From Diphasiastrum complanatum (taxonomy: Eukaryota; Streptophyta; Lycopodiopsida; Lycopodiales; Lycopodiaceae), in the NCBI GenBank assembly GCA_029204225.1, contig CM055111.1:12586697-12650696 (forward strand): a stretch of DNA of 64,000 nt, given 5' to 3'. Made by a program: the position numbers and the translations under genes. The notes below the pieces were generated by a model. That model was not told where the DNA came from, did no database searches, and saw nothing but the letters and a program-made list of their open reading frames with translations. This document shows positions 1 through 10,195 of this stretch, piece by piece. Positions within the stretch are counted from its first letter, which is position 1. The number at the start of each line of letters is the position of its first letter.

Positions 1-1870
1 GAAGAGTTATTTCAAATTATATCCTAGAAAAGATCCAACCAAAATAATACTTAATGTGCTAAACCTAGAAGGTTGTGCTCACATTTAGTGGAAAACTTTG
101 ATCCTACTTGAGAGCAATTCGAACAAAAGATGCCATGGTAGATCAATGATCTACAAATAGTACGAAGTACAACATGATGTATCTATGATAGAGTATCAAA
201 CAATTCTAAAAACTGTCATTAGTTTTACATTAAGGCTCGAAAAATCGACATCATAACTCAATTGCCCGAAAAAGACTCCAACACCTAACAAATCAACAAA
301 AATGACAATATTGAATAAGTTGAAAAAGTTTAAAGATTTGAAAAAATGTATTTCTTGTATACCCCTCAACAAAAAAGACATGGTCAAACTCAAAATAGAA
401 TGTGTAAAGTATGGTTGCAACGAATTGTGATTTGCTAGCAATCATGACCCTCACAAATTGCAAAAAAAAACTTGCGAGAAGTTTTTTTGGACCTGAAATG
501 TATTGGAATTAGACCTGAGGTAATTGATGTACTGGAATTAGACCTGAGGTAATTGAACCTGAAACTACTGAATACCCATTTACTCTTCATCCTCTATGTT
601 TTCTCTTTTTAGTGATACCCATATTGCATATGTTTACAAACAAACAAAACTGCGAATAGCGATTTGACCCCCAAATGAGCGATCTGCGGGTAATAATTTG
701 CGAATCGTCAATTCAGCTATGATATACATACAAAAGAAATGGTACCTGCTAATTTATTTACCTCTATGAATACTCTCCTTAGCTCAATGAAGCTTTTTTA
801 CTATTCTAAGAGCTTTACTACTTTCTCTAGCTCAAAAGCGTCTACACTCTTGAAATGTTATGTAAAGATGCCAACCACCTCATTCTCGATCTTCACCTTG
901 CCAATTCACATATGAACTTTATAACTTGGATCATTCCATTTCTATTGGATCTGGATTCTGGTAAAGCTATATAGATTTATACAAATGTTTGATAGTTAAA
1001 TACTGGTCCAAAGTGGACAGGCCGGATCTAGGTAATTGGATGAATGCCAAAAAATAGGACTTTGAACCTACATTATAGAGTTAAACTTTCATTACTTTTT
1101 ATGTCGATGTTATGTCTAGGATAATACCTAACATAACAAAGGAGACATGAAATTTTCAAAACTCTGGAGTCCAACCATAAAGTAGGTCCAGGACCCGGGT
1201 CACTTTGCACAAACATATTTCCACATTAGCTTCTATTGAAATTTGATTATCCCTGTTCACATCATCAGCACCCGGAAGGAGGTGCAGGTCACATGCACAA
1301 ACATATGTCCACGTTAGCTTCAATTGAATTTTTTTACTTGTTTATACAAATTACGGCATATAATTGTTTGTATCTTAGTAATACAAAACCCAAGTTAAAC
1401 TATCGAACTTAATATGTATGTAAATGCTATACATACACTGACACTGTAAATTAAAGTCCAAACTGTTGATACTGTTTATGCATTTAACAACATACATTGA
1501 ACTAAACAAATACTCAAACTAGCCAATTTACTTGTATAGATACAATCATACATATGATCCTAATTACCTTCATCACATATAGAAAACCTGAACATAAACT
1601 GAAAGTTGGGGTCCGGAGCAACCAATTGATCGATTATAGAACCTCGGAGTTCATGCTTTGCAAAAATATATTCTCCCAGGCACCCTCCCTTTCTCTGACA
1701 TTCTAAAACTCATCTAGAATAAGATTTCATTATACACATTGCCGGAAAAGCTGCGAAAGTTGCTATCTCCCAATGAGAAATTCGAAAGAAGATCCTTATA
1801 GATTATTTTATCTTCAAAGACAAGACTTCAGCACATGCTGCAACTATTGCGACTATTGAGGCAGAATGCT
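1..1870. other. AT-rich intergenic sequence, no gene recognised
   Basis: I see no convincing coding frame on either strand. The one listed reading frame of note (196-441, minus) has no family signature. Short near-duplicates occur, for example the two copies of a 27-base stretch about aattagacctgaggtaattg at 507-560, and two related passages around 1200-1250 and 1285-1330 that share a phrase beginning cacaaacatat. If the putative exon at about 2.0 kb is real, introns or later exons of that leftward gene could lie here, but I could not identify one. Confidence 0.4.
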
Positions 1871-1983
1871 AGTTCAATCTTCCAAATTTATCGCCATATA
1901 ACAATAACATATCACAAATCTCAGAAATGGATGGAACAGAGCAGCTGAATGATTAGAATCACAGCGTGATAAATTATAATCAC

Positions 1984-2068
1984 CTCCAGAGCCAGGCGGA
2001 AGAGCAGCAGCCAAATCGGCCATGGTAAAGGATGGAGCATTCCCGTCGCCACCTTCTTGGTTACTCAT
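1984..2068 (-). CDS. Possible first coding exon of a leftward gene (unrecognised)
   Basis: Reading leftward from an ATG at 2068, the frame starts MSNQEGGDGNAPSFT and continues through MADLAAALPPGSG before reaching a GTGATT donor-like junction at 1983. Beyond the junction the translation loses its coding look. The composition (Ala, Gly and Pro rich, acidic start) and the GC-rich block upstream fit a genuine 5-prime exon rather than transposon debris. No later exon was located, so the gene would have to continue through an intron toward or beyond the left edge. The product is not recognised. A TTG six bases upstream gives a two-codon longer frame that I do not prefer. Confidence 0.3.
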
Positions 2069-2322
2069 CCTCAAAACAGAAAACCTAACCGCCCTTCGAT
2101 ATCAAGGACGAAAAACCTTGTCCGCGCTCACTAGTACCCCAGCGCTGAGCCTCGATCTATTCCAAAACACATAAATATGACTGTAAAACAACCCTGTGAT
2201 CCTCTCACATGCACTTCGAATCAAATTCTAGCTGTCTTTCAATGCATTATAGCAATTCAAAAGAAACTTATCAGAGCGCCAATCTGCAGAATGAAGGAAA
2301 ACCTGGAAAGGCTTGATCAGAG

Positions 2323-2445
2323 CTAAGCGAAATATGCAGATTCTGGGATCATTGCGAGCATAAAATTATGAAAGAGAGGGGAGCGAGAATAAGAGAGAGC
2401 TGCGGCGGCCGCCATAGCCAGAGAAGATAGAAAGCTTTCTGCCAT
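2323..2445 (-). other. Small upstream frame in the leader of the putative 2.0-kb gene
   Basis: A 40-codon ATG frame begins MAESFLSSLAMAAAAALSYS and ends at a TAG. It lies 255 bases upstream of the putative MSNQEGG exon on the same strand. The Ser/Ala-rich, acid-poor start resembles a plastid transit peptide, but the frame stops quickly, so it may be an upstream ORF, an alternative first exon or chance. It sits in the GC-rich block at about 2380-2660, which also contains a gcggcggccgcc run. Confidence 0.2.
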
Positions 2446-2660
2446 CGCGCCTTCTTCTCGACCCCTGGTTTGGGACTTCCCCGGTGACCGGCAACCGGGA
2501 AGGAATGCCGATCACTCCTTGCCTCGAGAAGAGTGTACTGAGAGACGACCGGCTACGACAGGCTTAGCCGGTTACTTCTTTCCTTCCTCGTGAAAGTGGT
2601 GGAAGCCCATTTTGGCGGTTGGGGGAGGGGGAGGGTTTCATTACCCTAGGCCTGCAAATA
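2380..2660 (-). promoter_or_regulatory. GC-rich, CpG-containing block, candidate promoter or 5-prime leader
   Basis: This block is clearly richer in G+C and CpG than the AT-rich sequence on either side, and it lies just upstream of the candidate leftward exon. I see no certain TATA box. The promoter interpretation rests only on position and composition. Confidence 0.25.
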
Positions 2661-3228
2661 GACGGGAAGGTGCCCGTCTCAGGGTTGTTGAAGGGTACAT
2701 TTCGAAATCGCAATTGGGTTAAGCACTCACTAGTAGCTCAAGTTGTATAGGGTAAAGTTCGGAGAGGGCGCTTCACCCCTCGGAAGAGCACTTGCGAGAG
2801 GAGGCGTGAAGCCCTACTCATAGGGTTTATTGGGTATAAAACTTGGATCAAAATATTAAGAAATTTTTGTGCTGCCAAGCAATATTGTCATTCTCAAACG
2901 ATTGATCATAAATTATGGCCACGATTCTTTGCCCAGTATGTTTGCTTGGGCTCCCTAAGAGGAGGGCTTTACGCATATTTCCACCTATTTCATGCATCAC
3001 CACCACCGCCCTAATTGTCCAAGGTTGTTGAGAGTTAGATGGTGGAAAGCTCTCAAAGGTGTATTATCCTTGGATGAGGGCAAGACCTAGCCTACCAATA
3101 TAAGTGCTATTGGAAATATGTCGTCCTTTTGTACTGCACATTCATGAAGCTAACTTCGATGTGCACACATCATTTCTTAGCAAAATCGTGCATAGCTAGA
3201 TTGTCACTTGTTTTGCAATTTGTTGCTT
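2661..3228. other. Unassigned spacer between the putative exon and Cop-A
   Basis: No coding frame or repeat is recognisable. It may contain the distal part of the Cop-A 3-prime LTR, because the second LTR-type copy at 12.65 kb shares sequence only down to about 3229. Confidence 0.3.
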
Positions 3229-3533
3229 GAGGAGGTTCTCCTCTTGGTACTTGCTTGATCTTGGTTGTACTTGGAGCGTGAAGATCCGCCGCCTTTCGGT
3301 CTTCGGGTGTTGTTTGGCTTCGTGTTTTCTTCAGGCTTTGCCTTCGCCTTTGAGCTCCTTCGGTCTGCGCACATCTGACCTTCGTCTTCGAGTGTCCTTC
3401 AGCTGAAACCATTATGTGACGGTTATGGTCTGGGGCGGATTTTGCCTGTGGGCAGTTCCCTTGTTTTTCTACATACTCGAACTCAAAAGCTAACAAAGCT
3501 TTGTGGGTAGAAACATTTAGTTTTTTCATCTCC
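3229..3533 (-). repeat. Cop-A 3-prime LTR-type repeat, copy 1
   Basis: About 300 bases here are nearly repeated at 12652-12959 in the same orientation. Both copies contain the phrases ctcctcttggtacttgcttg and gtctggggcggattttgcc. Copy 1 lies directly downstream of the Cop-A RNase H frame, which reads on into it. A purine run (gagagggaga) lies just before it on the minus strand, as expected for a polypurine tract. The two copies diverge sharply at 3229 and 12652. This position and pairing make an LTR the best reading, although the full LTR end was not found. Confidence 0.55.
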
Positions 3534-3539
3534 CTCTCA

Positions 3540-5050
3540 AAGCGTGGTAGCTTTACGATTCCCAGACTCTCCCTCTGTCTCTCAAACATTCTTTTGTCTA
3601 AGGGCTTGGTAAAGATGTCTGCTAGCATCTGTTTCATTCTGATGAAGGTGGTTTTCAGCTCGTTCTTTGCGACTAGGTCCCTTATCAAATGGTACCTGAT
3701 TGCAATGTGTTTCGTTCTCGAATGAAACACGGGATTGTATGGCAGAAGTATCATCCATCTACAAGATTAGAGGCTCTTTGGTCGTTACGCCCAGTAACTG
3801 TCTGAGCCATGTGAGTTCGTTGGCCATTTTCGCGACTGCGATATATTCTGCTTCGCAGGAGGATTGAGCAGTGATAGTCTGCTTTTTACTGACACAGAGA
3901 ATGGCTGCATTGGCTGCAATGGTGCATCCTCTTGAGGCACTTTTATAGTCATCCTTGAGTGATGCCCAACTTGCATCGCCGTAGGAGTGTATTTAAAAAC
4001 TGGCATCGCGAGAGTAACACAGTCCGAAATTTTTCATCTTCATAAGGTACTGTAGGATCTGCTTCGCAATCTTCCAGTGTGTCGAGTCTGGGTACATGCT
4101 AAACTGGCTCAGCCTAAACTCGACATAAGCAATGTTGGGACGTGTGTTGTCTCCTACATATATCAGTGATCCAATCAGCCTCTTGTAAGGTGTGTGTTGC
4201 ATTATCTCTTTCTCTTTGTCAGTCTTCGGACAATTTTTGTTTGTCAGAATTGTTCTTGTAAGCATTGGGTTGTTTGCCCCTTTGCAAACTGGCATCTTGA
4301 AATCATCTAGGATCTTCTAGATGTACCTGGACTGATGAAGGTATAGCTTTCCTTCGTCATAGTCGTGGTCGATTTGCAAGTCTAGGTAGCATCTGGCTTC
4401 TCCTAGGTCTGTTATCTCGAAATGTTTCGAGATGTCGCTCTTCACTTCAGCAATCAGCTCTTCACTTCTGCACAGTATTAGTGTGTCATCCACGTACACA
4501 TCAACAATGATGACTTCTCATCTGTGAACTTTACATAAACATTGTAATCGTCCATTAGTGGTTGGAAACCCAAGGATCGTAGTGCATGATCCTTCTTCTT
4601 GTACCATTGTCACGTGGATTGCTTCAAACCGTAGATACTTTTGTGCATTTGGCAGGCATAGGTGGGAAGTGATTCGCATATGTAACCCGGTGGTTTCTCC
4701 ATATAGACTTCTTCCTCTAATTCGCCATGTCGGAATGTTGTCTTCTCATCGACTATGTGAATCTTGAGGTCATAAACGGCTGCATATGCAGATAGTAAAT
4801 GTAGGGACGTATGCTTTACGACTGGAGAGAAGGTCTCAGTGTAGTCGATGTCATACTTCAAAGAAAATCCCTTTGCTACAAGTCTGGCTTTGTACCTCAA
4901 AACATTTCCATTCGGTCCGTACTTCAGCTTGTATACCCATTTGCATTGCACTATTTTCCACTTGTCTGGTACTGGCTGCAGTGTCCATACCTCGTTCTTC
5001 TTCATGGCTTTGATCTCTCTGTGCATGGCTTGGATCCATTTGGACCTTAA
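3540..5050 (-). pseudogene. Cop-A reverse transcriptase and RNase H, broken
   Basis: Ty1/copia pol C-terminal half in at least five frame segments. The RT start carries WTLQPVPDKWK and CKWVYKLK, followed by KARLVAKGF, DYTETFSPVVKH and YGLKQS. The catalytic motif YVDDTLIL is intact near 4475-4499. The connection region carries RLIGSLIYVGDNTRPNIAY. RNase H has SSCEAEYIA near 3850 and finishes with MLADIFTKPL near 3600. Frame breaks fall near 4500-4610, 4300, 4000 and 3760-3785. The product would have copied element RNA in virus-like particles, but it cannot be made from this copy. Confidence 0.85.
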
Positions 5051-5846
5051 ATAGCTTCCTTGAAGGTTTGTGGTTCGCTACTGAATCCACAGAACTCTTC
5101 GAATGTCGAAGCCAAGCTGTTTGACACGAATCTGGTTGGCGCTCTTCGTTCTCTTGTTGATCTCCTCGTAGATTCTTCAGGTACTACGATGTACTTGCCT
5201 TTTTCTCTCCGACTAAGGTCAAGAACCATTTCGATTTAAAGGTGTTCTAGCTGCAGGCATGCTTGTTGTCCTTTCTTCATCTGATTTGGAGATCACGTTG
5301 AAGGGTTCCGCAAACGTCCGAATGTACCAACTCCAGAATCTTTGTTGTTTTGAAGGAGTCTCTGGTGAAGGGAGTACGAGACATCTTCCCTTTCATGCAC
5401 GCATCACAGGTTGTTGAGTTTGTTGCATTCGTGATGCTTACTCATGTGATAGCTCCATGCTGGCTTGTTTGATACAATGCCATTGGGTTCATGTGGCATA
5501 GTCTTATGTGCCATAGAATATCTGTAGATTCGTGAGCTTGGTGTGCTTGATCAGTCGGTAGGCGTACCTTCAGATGATACAAGTTGACTTTTCGTCTTCC
5601 TTGTGAAATCAGTGTGCTGGTGTTGGCATCAACGACATTGCATGTTACGTTTGAAAATGTCATGCGCATCCCAGCGTCTGCTATTCTTGCAACTAAGAGC
5701 AAGTCTTGTTGCAATGTGGGTACGAATAGAACATCGTCTATCTTTGGTCTTTGATGTTTGTGTTGAGCCATAGCGAACCAATGCCATTCACTTGATGTCT
5801 TGATCCGTCTGCAAGAACTATGTATTTGGATGGATTTGTACTTCAA
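5047..5846 (-). pseudogene. Cop-A GAG-pre-integrase and linker with the integrase core deleted
   Basis: The pre-integrase module (HIRLCHMNPMALY) and the finger-like CDACMKGK run into LELVHSDVCGTL, which carries the first catalytic Asp. Within about 20 codons the sequence becomes the post-integrase linker (RRSTRERRAPTRF, 5047-5229). The rest of the catalytic core, including the second Asp and the Glu, is absent. About 200 bases stand where more than 600 are usual. This is an internal deletion. Confidence 0.75.
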
Positions 5847-5854
5847 AAGTTAGA

Positions 5855-6853
5855 CATTATTCATCTGGATGTAATAAAGTGAGAGGTTGCTCTTGAATCA
5901 AGGATGACCTCTTGTGTGTCAGATGTCGAGACTACACAGACATCTATGCATAGATAGGTTGTCGAATTATTCGACCTTTCTTTGCCCATCTTCGAGCTTT
6001 CGGGCTCCTCGACGTAGGATGAACTGTTGTAATTCTCCCATTTGCCTTGAGGTTGTTTATTCCTCGGATTCTGGTAGTCGTCCACATCTGCATGACCTTT
6101 CTTGTGGCAATGGATACATTCGATCTTCGGATTCAGCCAACACGAATCAATTGTGTCCTTCGTGTTTGCATCTCACGCAAGTCTTCTTTTCGTTGTCTTG
6201 GTTTTTCTTTGTTCTTCCATCTGCCTTTAGTGGCTCTCTCTATCTGCTGATCCCAATCCTGCTTTTGATCAGACTCCCTCTTAGGCTTGAACTATTTCTT
6301 CGGCTTCGTTTTATTGTTATAGAGAGCCTGATCAAGGGCATCCTTGTGATCAAGGTGCTCACAGGCTTCAACTTCTTCTCGAATCTTGATCACTACTCTT
6401 TCGAGAGTCATCTTTAGATCATTTGCTAGCAACGTTCGGGTGGTCTAGAAGGATCTTGGTAAAGCTCATAACAAATAGGTGAGCTGCTTCTCTGCTGATA
6501 CGGCACTATCTGTTCCAACGTTGTGTAACGAAATGAACAGATCCTTCTCTTTCTAATTAAGGATTTGAGGTCTTTGTCATCGCATTGTAGGTTCGTCAGC
6601 TGATCTTCGAGAAGCATTATCTGGTTGCGCGATTTTGTCTGGAATCTGGTAAGCAATGTATCCCACATCTCTCTTGCACTAGAGAGTGTCGTGAGGTCAA
6701 GTGTCAAGCTAGCTTTGATGGATGAAGACAACACGGCTACTGCCTTGCTGTTCTTTTCTCTCCATTCTCGTAGCTCTTTGCCGGTGGTTGTTGGCATTTC
6801 TTCGGTGCCATCTACCCAGGGCCATAGCCCATCTTTGACTGTATGCTGCTTAT
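5855..6853 (-). pseudogene. Cop-A gag and protease, 5-prime end cut by Cop-B
   Basis: The gag frame (KAVAVLSSSIKASLTLDL, then REMWDTLLTRF) is typical of plant copia gag. A zinc knuckle starts CIHCHKKGHADV but lacks its last Cys. The protease motif reads ILDSRATSHF, so the catalytic Asp-Ser-Gly has become Asp-Ser-Arg. The frame is open up to 6853 (KDGLWPWVDGTEE), where the Cop-B LTR begins. Gag start and leader are therefore missing on this side. Confidence 0.75.
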
Positions 6854-8070
6854 TGTTGGAGTTTAATCTTACTCCTACTCATCCTTTTCACCCCCTTTTT
6901 ATCTCTTAAAGAAATCACTCTCTCAAACATTCTGCAAAAATACATGTAAATTCCAAACAGGCAGAACCGCAACACAAAGGCACCGCCAAACATCGTGAGT
7001 TATCACGTACAGTCACCTACAAAGGAAACGAACCGCAACACAAAGGCATCGTCAAACATTGTGAGTTATCACTTATGGTCACCTACGAAGGAAACAAACT
7101 GCAATACAAAAACACCGCCAAACACCGTGAGTTATCACTTACGGTCATCTACGAAGGAAACGAACCGCAACACAAAGGCACCGGAAAACAGCGTGAGGTA
7201 TCACTTACGGTTACCTACGAAGGAAACGAACCGCAACTCAAAGGCACTGCCAAACACTGTGAGTTATCACTTACGGTCACCTGCAAAGTAAACAAACAGC
7301 AGCTGACCAAGGAACTGCGGTCAGGCTACGGTTGCAATGGCACCACATTCTCACGCTCCTGACGTGTACGAAGGAGATCCTTTTGCTGTACCTCTTCATG
7401 TCTTCATGATGCACCAATAACCAATCTACGGATCATGCACAAGGGCTGTTAATGATCTTTTAAACTATAATAGAATAACTAAAGATATTCTGACAACTAT
7501 ATAAACATCTGAATGACTTGAAGAGAGTAAGTGATCGATATAGAGATAAAATGACCAAAACGGGTCTTCAGTATCTGACTCCTCAAAGTTAGTGATCACA
7601 TAGAGAGGGAGATATTCAAAACTTTGGCAATTGTCTTGAATCTGTAAGTAGGATCACATGCTTATCAACGCAATTGCATTGTGATCTGATTGTTGTTCCT
7701 ATGAGATTAATATACAGATTCGCTACCATTCTACATCTTTGCGTTCTTGTTGAATGAAACTATCTCTCACTCCTCTTACACAAACACCATTATAAAGAAA
7801 TGTATGGTTGTCTCCGACGTATTAGGTTATCAGAATTAGAGGATTGCATGGCTGTCCAAGATGCGTAATCGTTTTTCGCAATCTCTCTTTCACGGCAGTC
7901 TAAGACTCCTACACTGATAATCCTTTCAACATTAAAGAACAGCTCATAATCTCTGTTATCTAAGTAATCCACGATCATGTTAATCACAGTCATCACTATT
8001 TTTCATAGTATTCATTGTCTTTCTTTTGTTTGGTTGGGACTTCACGCATAAGCTTTACACCCAGGCAACA
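6854..8070 (+). repeat. Cop-B 5-prime LTR
   Basis: Runs from TGTTGGA to CAACA at 8070, one base before the tRNA-Met PBS. At about 1217 bases it is long for a copia LTR, partly because of an internal 66-bp tandem array. The first 50 bases match the 3-prime LTR start at 12212 almost exactly, with further differences after that. Confidence 0.75.
6965..7310 (+). repeat. Five-copy 66-bp tandem repeat inside the Cop-B LTR
   Basis: The phrase gtgagttatcac (one copy gtgaggtatcac) recurs at 6995, 7061, 7127, 7193 and 7259, an exact 66-base spacing. Each unit contains variants of ggaaacgaaccgcaacac. Because 66 is 22 codons, two plus-strand frames stay open across the array (6995-7291 and 7075-7362) and encode 22-residue repeats such as SYHLRSPTKETNRNTKA. 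The open frames are probably a by-product of the period. Confidence 0.9.
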
Positions 8071-8071
8071 G

Positions 8072-8083
8072 TGGTATCAAAGC
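8072..8083 (+). promoter_or_regulatory. Cop-B primer binding site (initiator tRNA-Met)
   Basis: TGGTATCAAAGC lies one base after the LTR end. It matches the standard plant copia PBS TGGTATCAGAGC with one difference. Confidence 0.85.
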
Positions 8084-8194
8084 ACTGGTTTATTGGAATA
8101 CTAGAGTCTAGGATTCATACTAGAACTTAATACATTATTGTTCTTTAGAGTTAGTTCATTTATGTTTGTATTCTATCTCGGCTACTCGATTACT

Positions 8195-9018
8195 ATGGAA
8201 GGTTCAACCTCAGAGATCCGCTTGATTAACAAGTTCAACGGAGATGACTTCCACATGTGGAAGTTCAAGATGAGGACAATCTTGATTGAGAAGGAGCTTT
8301 GGTGATATGTGAATAGTTCAATAGCCAAACCGACAGGACCTGAACTACTTCCAGCATGGGAAGCAAAGGATGGCAAAGCACTAGCCATCATATCCCTGAA
8401 TCTGAAGGACACTCAGATTGCCCATGAATCTAATAGCACCACTACAAAGAAGCGTGGGATATCTTAACAAGTATCTATGAGACTTCAGATGTATCGACTC
8501 GTCTCTTTATGAGGAAAAAGGTCCTTACACTCAAGATGAGCGAAGGCACCTCAGTCAGCGATCATCTGAACGAATTCAAACATTTGCTGAATCAGCTTGC
8601 TGCCATAGGTTCCCCTATTTCAGAAGAAGACTCTCTTCTCGGTAGACTTCCATCCTCCTATGACAACCTAGTATTGCTTTTGAGCAATACTCCTGCGCTG
8701 TCTCTCCAAAAGCTGACAACAAGTCTTTGCAGAAAGAAGTCAGGAGAAAAAGCTTATCAACAACGAGTACCAAGTCAATGGCATTGTACTCTAATAAGTA
8801 CTAGTCCAAGAAGAAGAATTTCAAGGACAAGAAGACGAAGGCAGAGCAGCCAGTCTCAACGCAACAATCACAACAGCAGCACAATAAACAACAATCGTTC
8901 AAAACCAAACTCTTTTGTAGATATTACAAAAGATCAAACCATGACATTAAGGATTGTCGCATCCTCAAGCACAAAAAACGAGGAAGAAGATGCAACAACA
9001 CCAAGAGGGAGGTTCTGA
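8195..9018 (+). pseudogene. Cop-B gag, broken
   Basis: The ATG at 8195 gives MEGSTSEIRLINKFNGDDF and FHMWKFKM, the usual copia gag start. A TGA at 8303 follows KELW. A frame slip near 8445 moves the reading to KEAWDILTSIYE, then FMRKKVLTLKMSEGTS and LPSSYDNLVLLLS. The zinc knuckle region reads FCRYYKRSNHDIKDCRIL, with the second Cys replaced by Tyr. Gag would form the particle shell and bind RNA; this copy cannot. Confidence 0.85.
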
Positions 9019-9079
9019 CACTGTCAGAAATCCAAAAGAAGAAGATAAGGCACTGATGGTACAAGACCAACCAAGTAGA

Positions 9080-10195
9080 GATGCCTATCAATGGTATCTT
9101 GATTCAGGTGCCTCATAGCACATGACACCATGTAAGAACCTATTCTCTACACTCACAGCAACGGACTCCAAGTACATTTCCTTCGGCCACTCAAGTTCAC
9201 ACAAGGTTGAAGGCCAAGGCTCCATTCGACTTCAGTTCCCTGATGCCATCACTAGACAGTTAAATGGTGTACGTTATGTACCCGAATTAACAAAGAATCT
9301 ATTATCTATCAACAAGATCACTGATCAAGGCTATAGAGCTTTGTTTACAACTAGTCGATGTACTATTATTGATGAGAACTCTAATGAAATCTTCTCTGCA
9401 CACAGAGAAGGAAATTTGTATATCTTGAGTCATGACTATAAACTTACTGTGAATAATTCTGATGCTCATGTGTGGCATGAAAGACTAGGTCACTTAAACA
9501 TGCGTTCAATCTTGTACACGCATCATAATAAATTGGTCAAGGATATGAATATCAATGTTGTTATGACAGCTAATCAGACTGTCTGTGAAAAGTGTTTACT
9601 AGAGAAACAACCTAGAACAAAATTTACAAGAGGACAAGCCAGGAGAGCAAAGTCCATTTTGTCACTGATTCACAGTGACCTATGTGGTCCTATGAGCGTA
9701 CCTTCCTTGGGTCAAGCTCTATATTTTATTACATTCATTGATGACTACTCCTGATTTACTAGAGTCATGTTCATAAAGAACAAATCAGAAGCATTCAATT
9801 GCTTCAAAGAATTCAAGCAATATGTTGAGAATCAGTGGACTGGTCAGAGAATCAAGTCCCTGCGGTCTGATTCAGGGGGAGAGTACTTATCAAATGAAAT
9901 GGCAAACTACCTTTCGTCATGTGGTGTGCACCATCAGTTCACAGCCAGCTACACTCCACAGCAGAATGGCGTAGCTGAGCGAAAGAACCGTACACTAGTG
10001 AAAACTGCACGATCCATGATTGTCAACGCTCAATTACCCCAGAACTTTTGGGCAAAAGCAATTTTTACAGCCTGCTATCTGCAAAATTACTCTAGCACTA
10101 AGGTAGTTGATTCCAAGACACCATTTGAAGCCTACTATGGCTACAAACCAAGTCTGAAACACTTACGTGTATTTGGATGTCTCTGCTATGCTTAA
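9080..10195 (+). pseudogene. Cop-B protease and integrase, with stops
   Basis: The protease motif YLDSGAS is followed at once by TAG near 9117. Pre-integrase carries WHERLGHLNM and CEKCLLEKQ. The integrase core keeps all three catalytic positions: HSDLCGPM, LRSDSGGEY and NGVAERKNRT. A TGA interrupts after FIDDYS at about 9754 where copia elements normally have Trp. The frame then resumes to FGCLCYA and stops at 10195. It is the best preserved integrase sequence in the window apart from those stops. Confidence 0.85.

Noticed and set aside
5914-6417. 167-codon plus-strand frame
   Set aside because: It is antisense to the Cop-A gag and protease region, which has clear motifs on the other strand.
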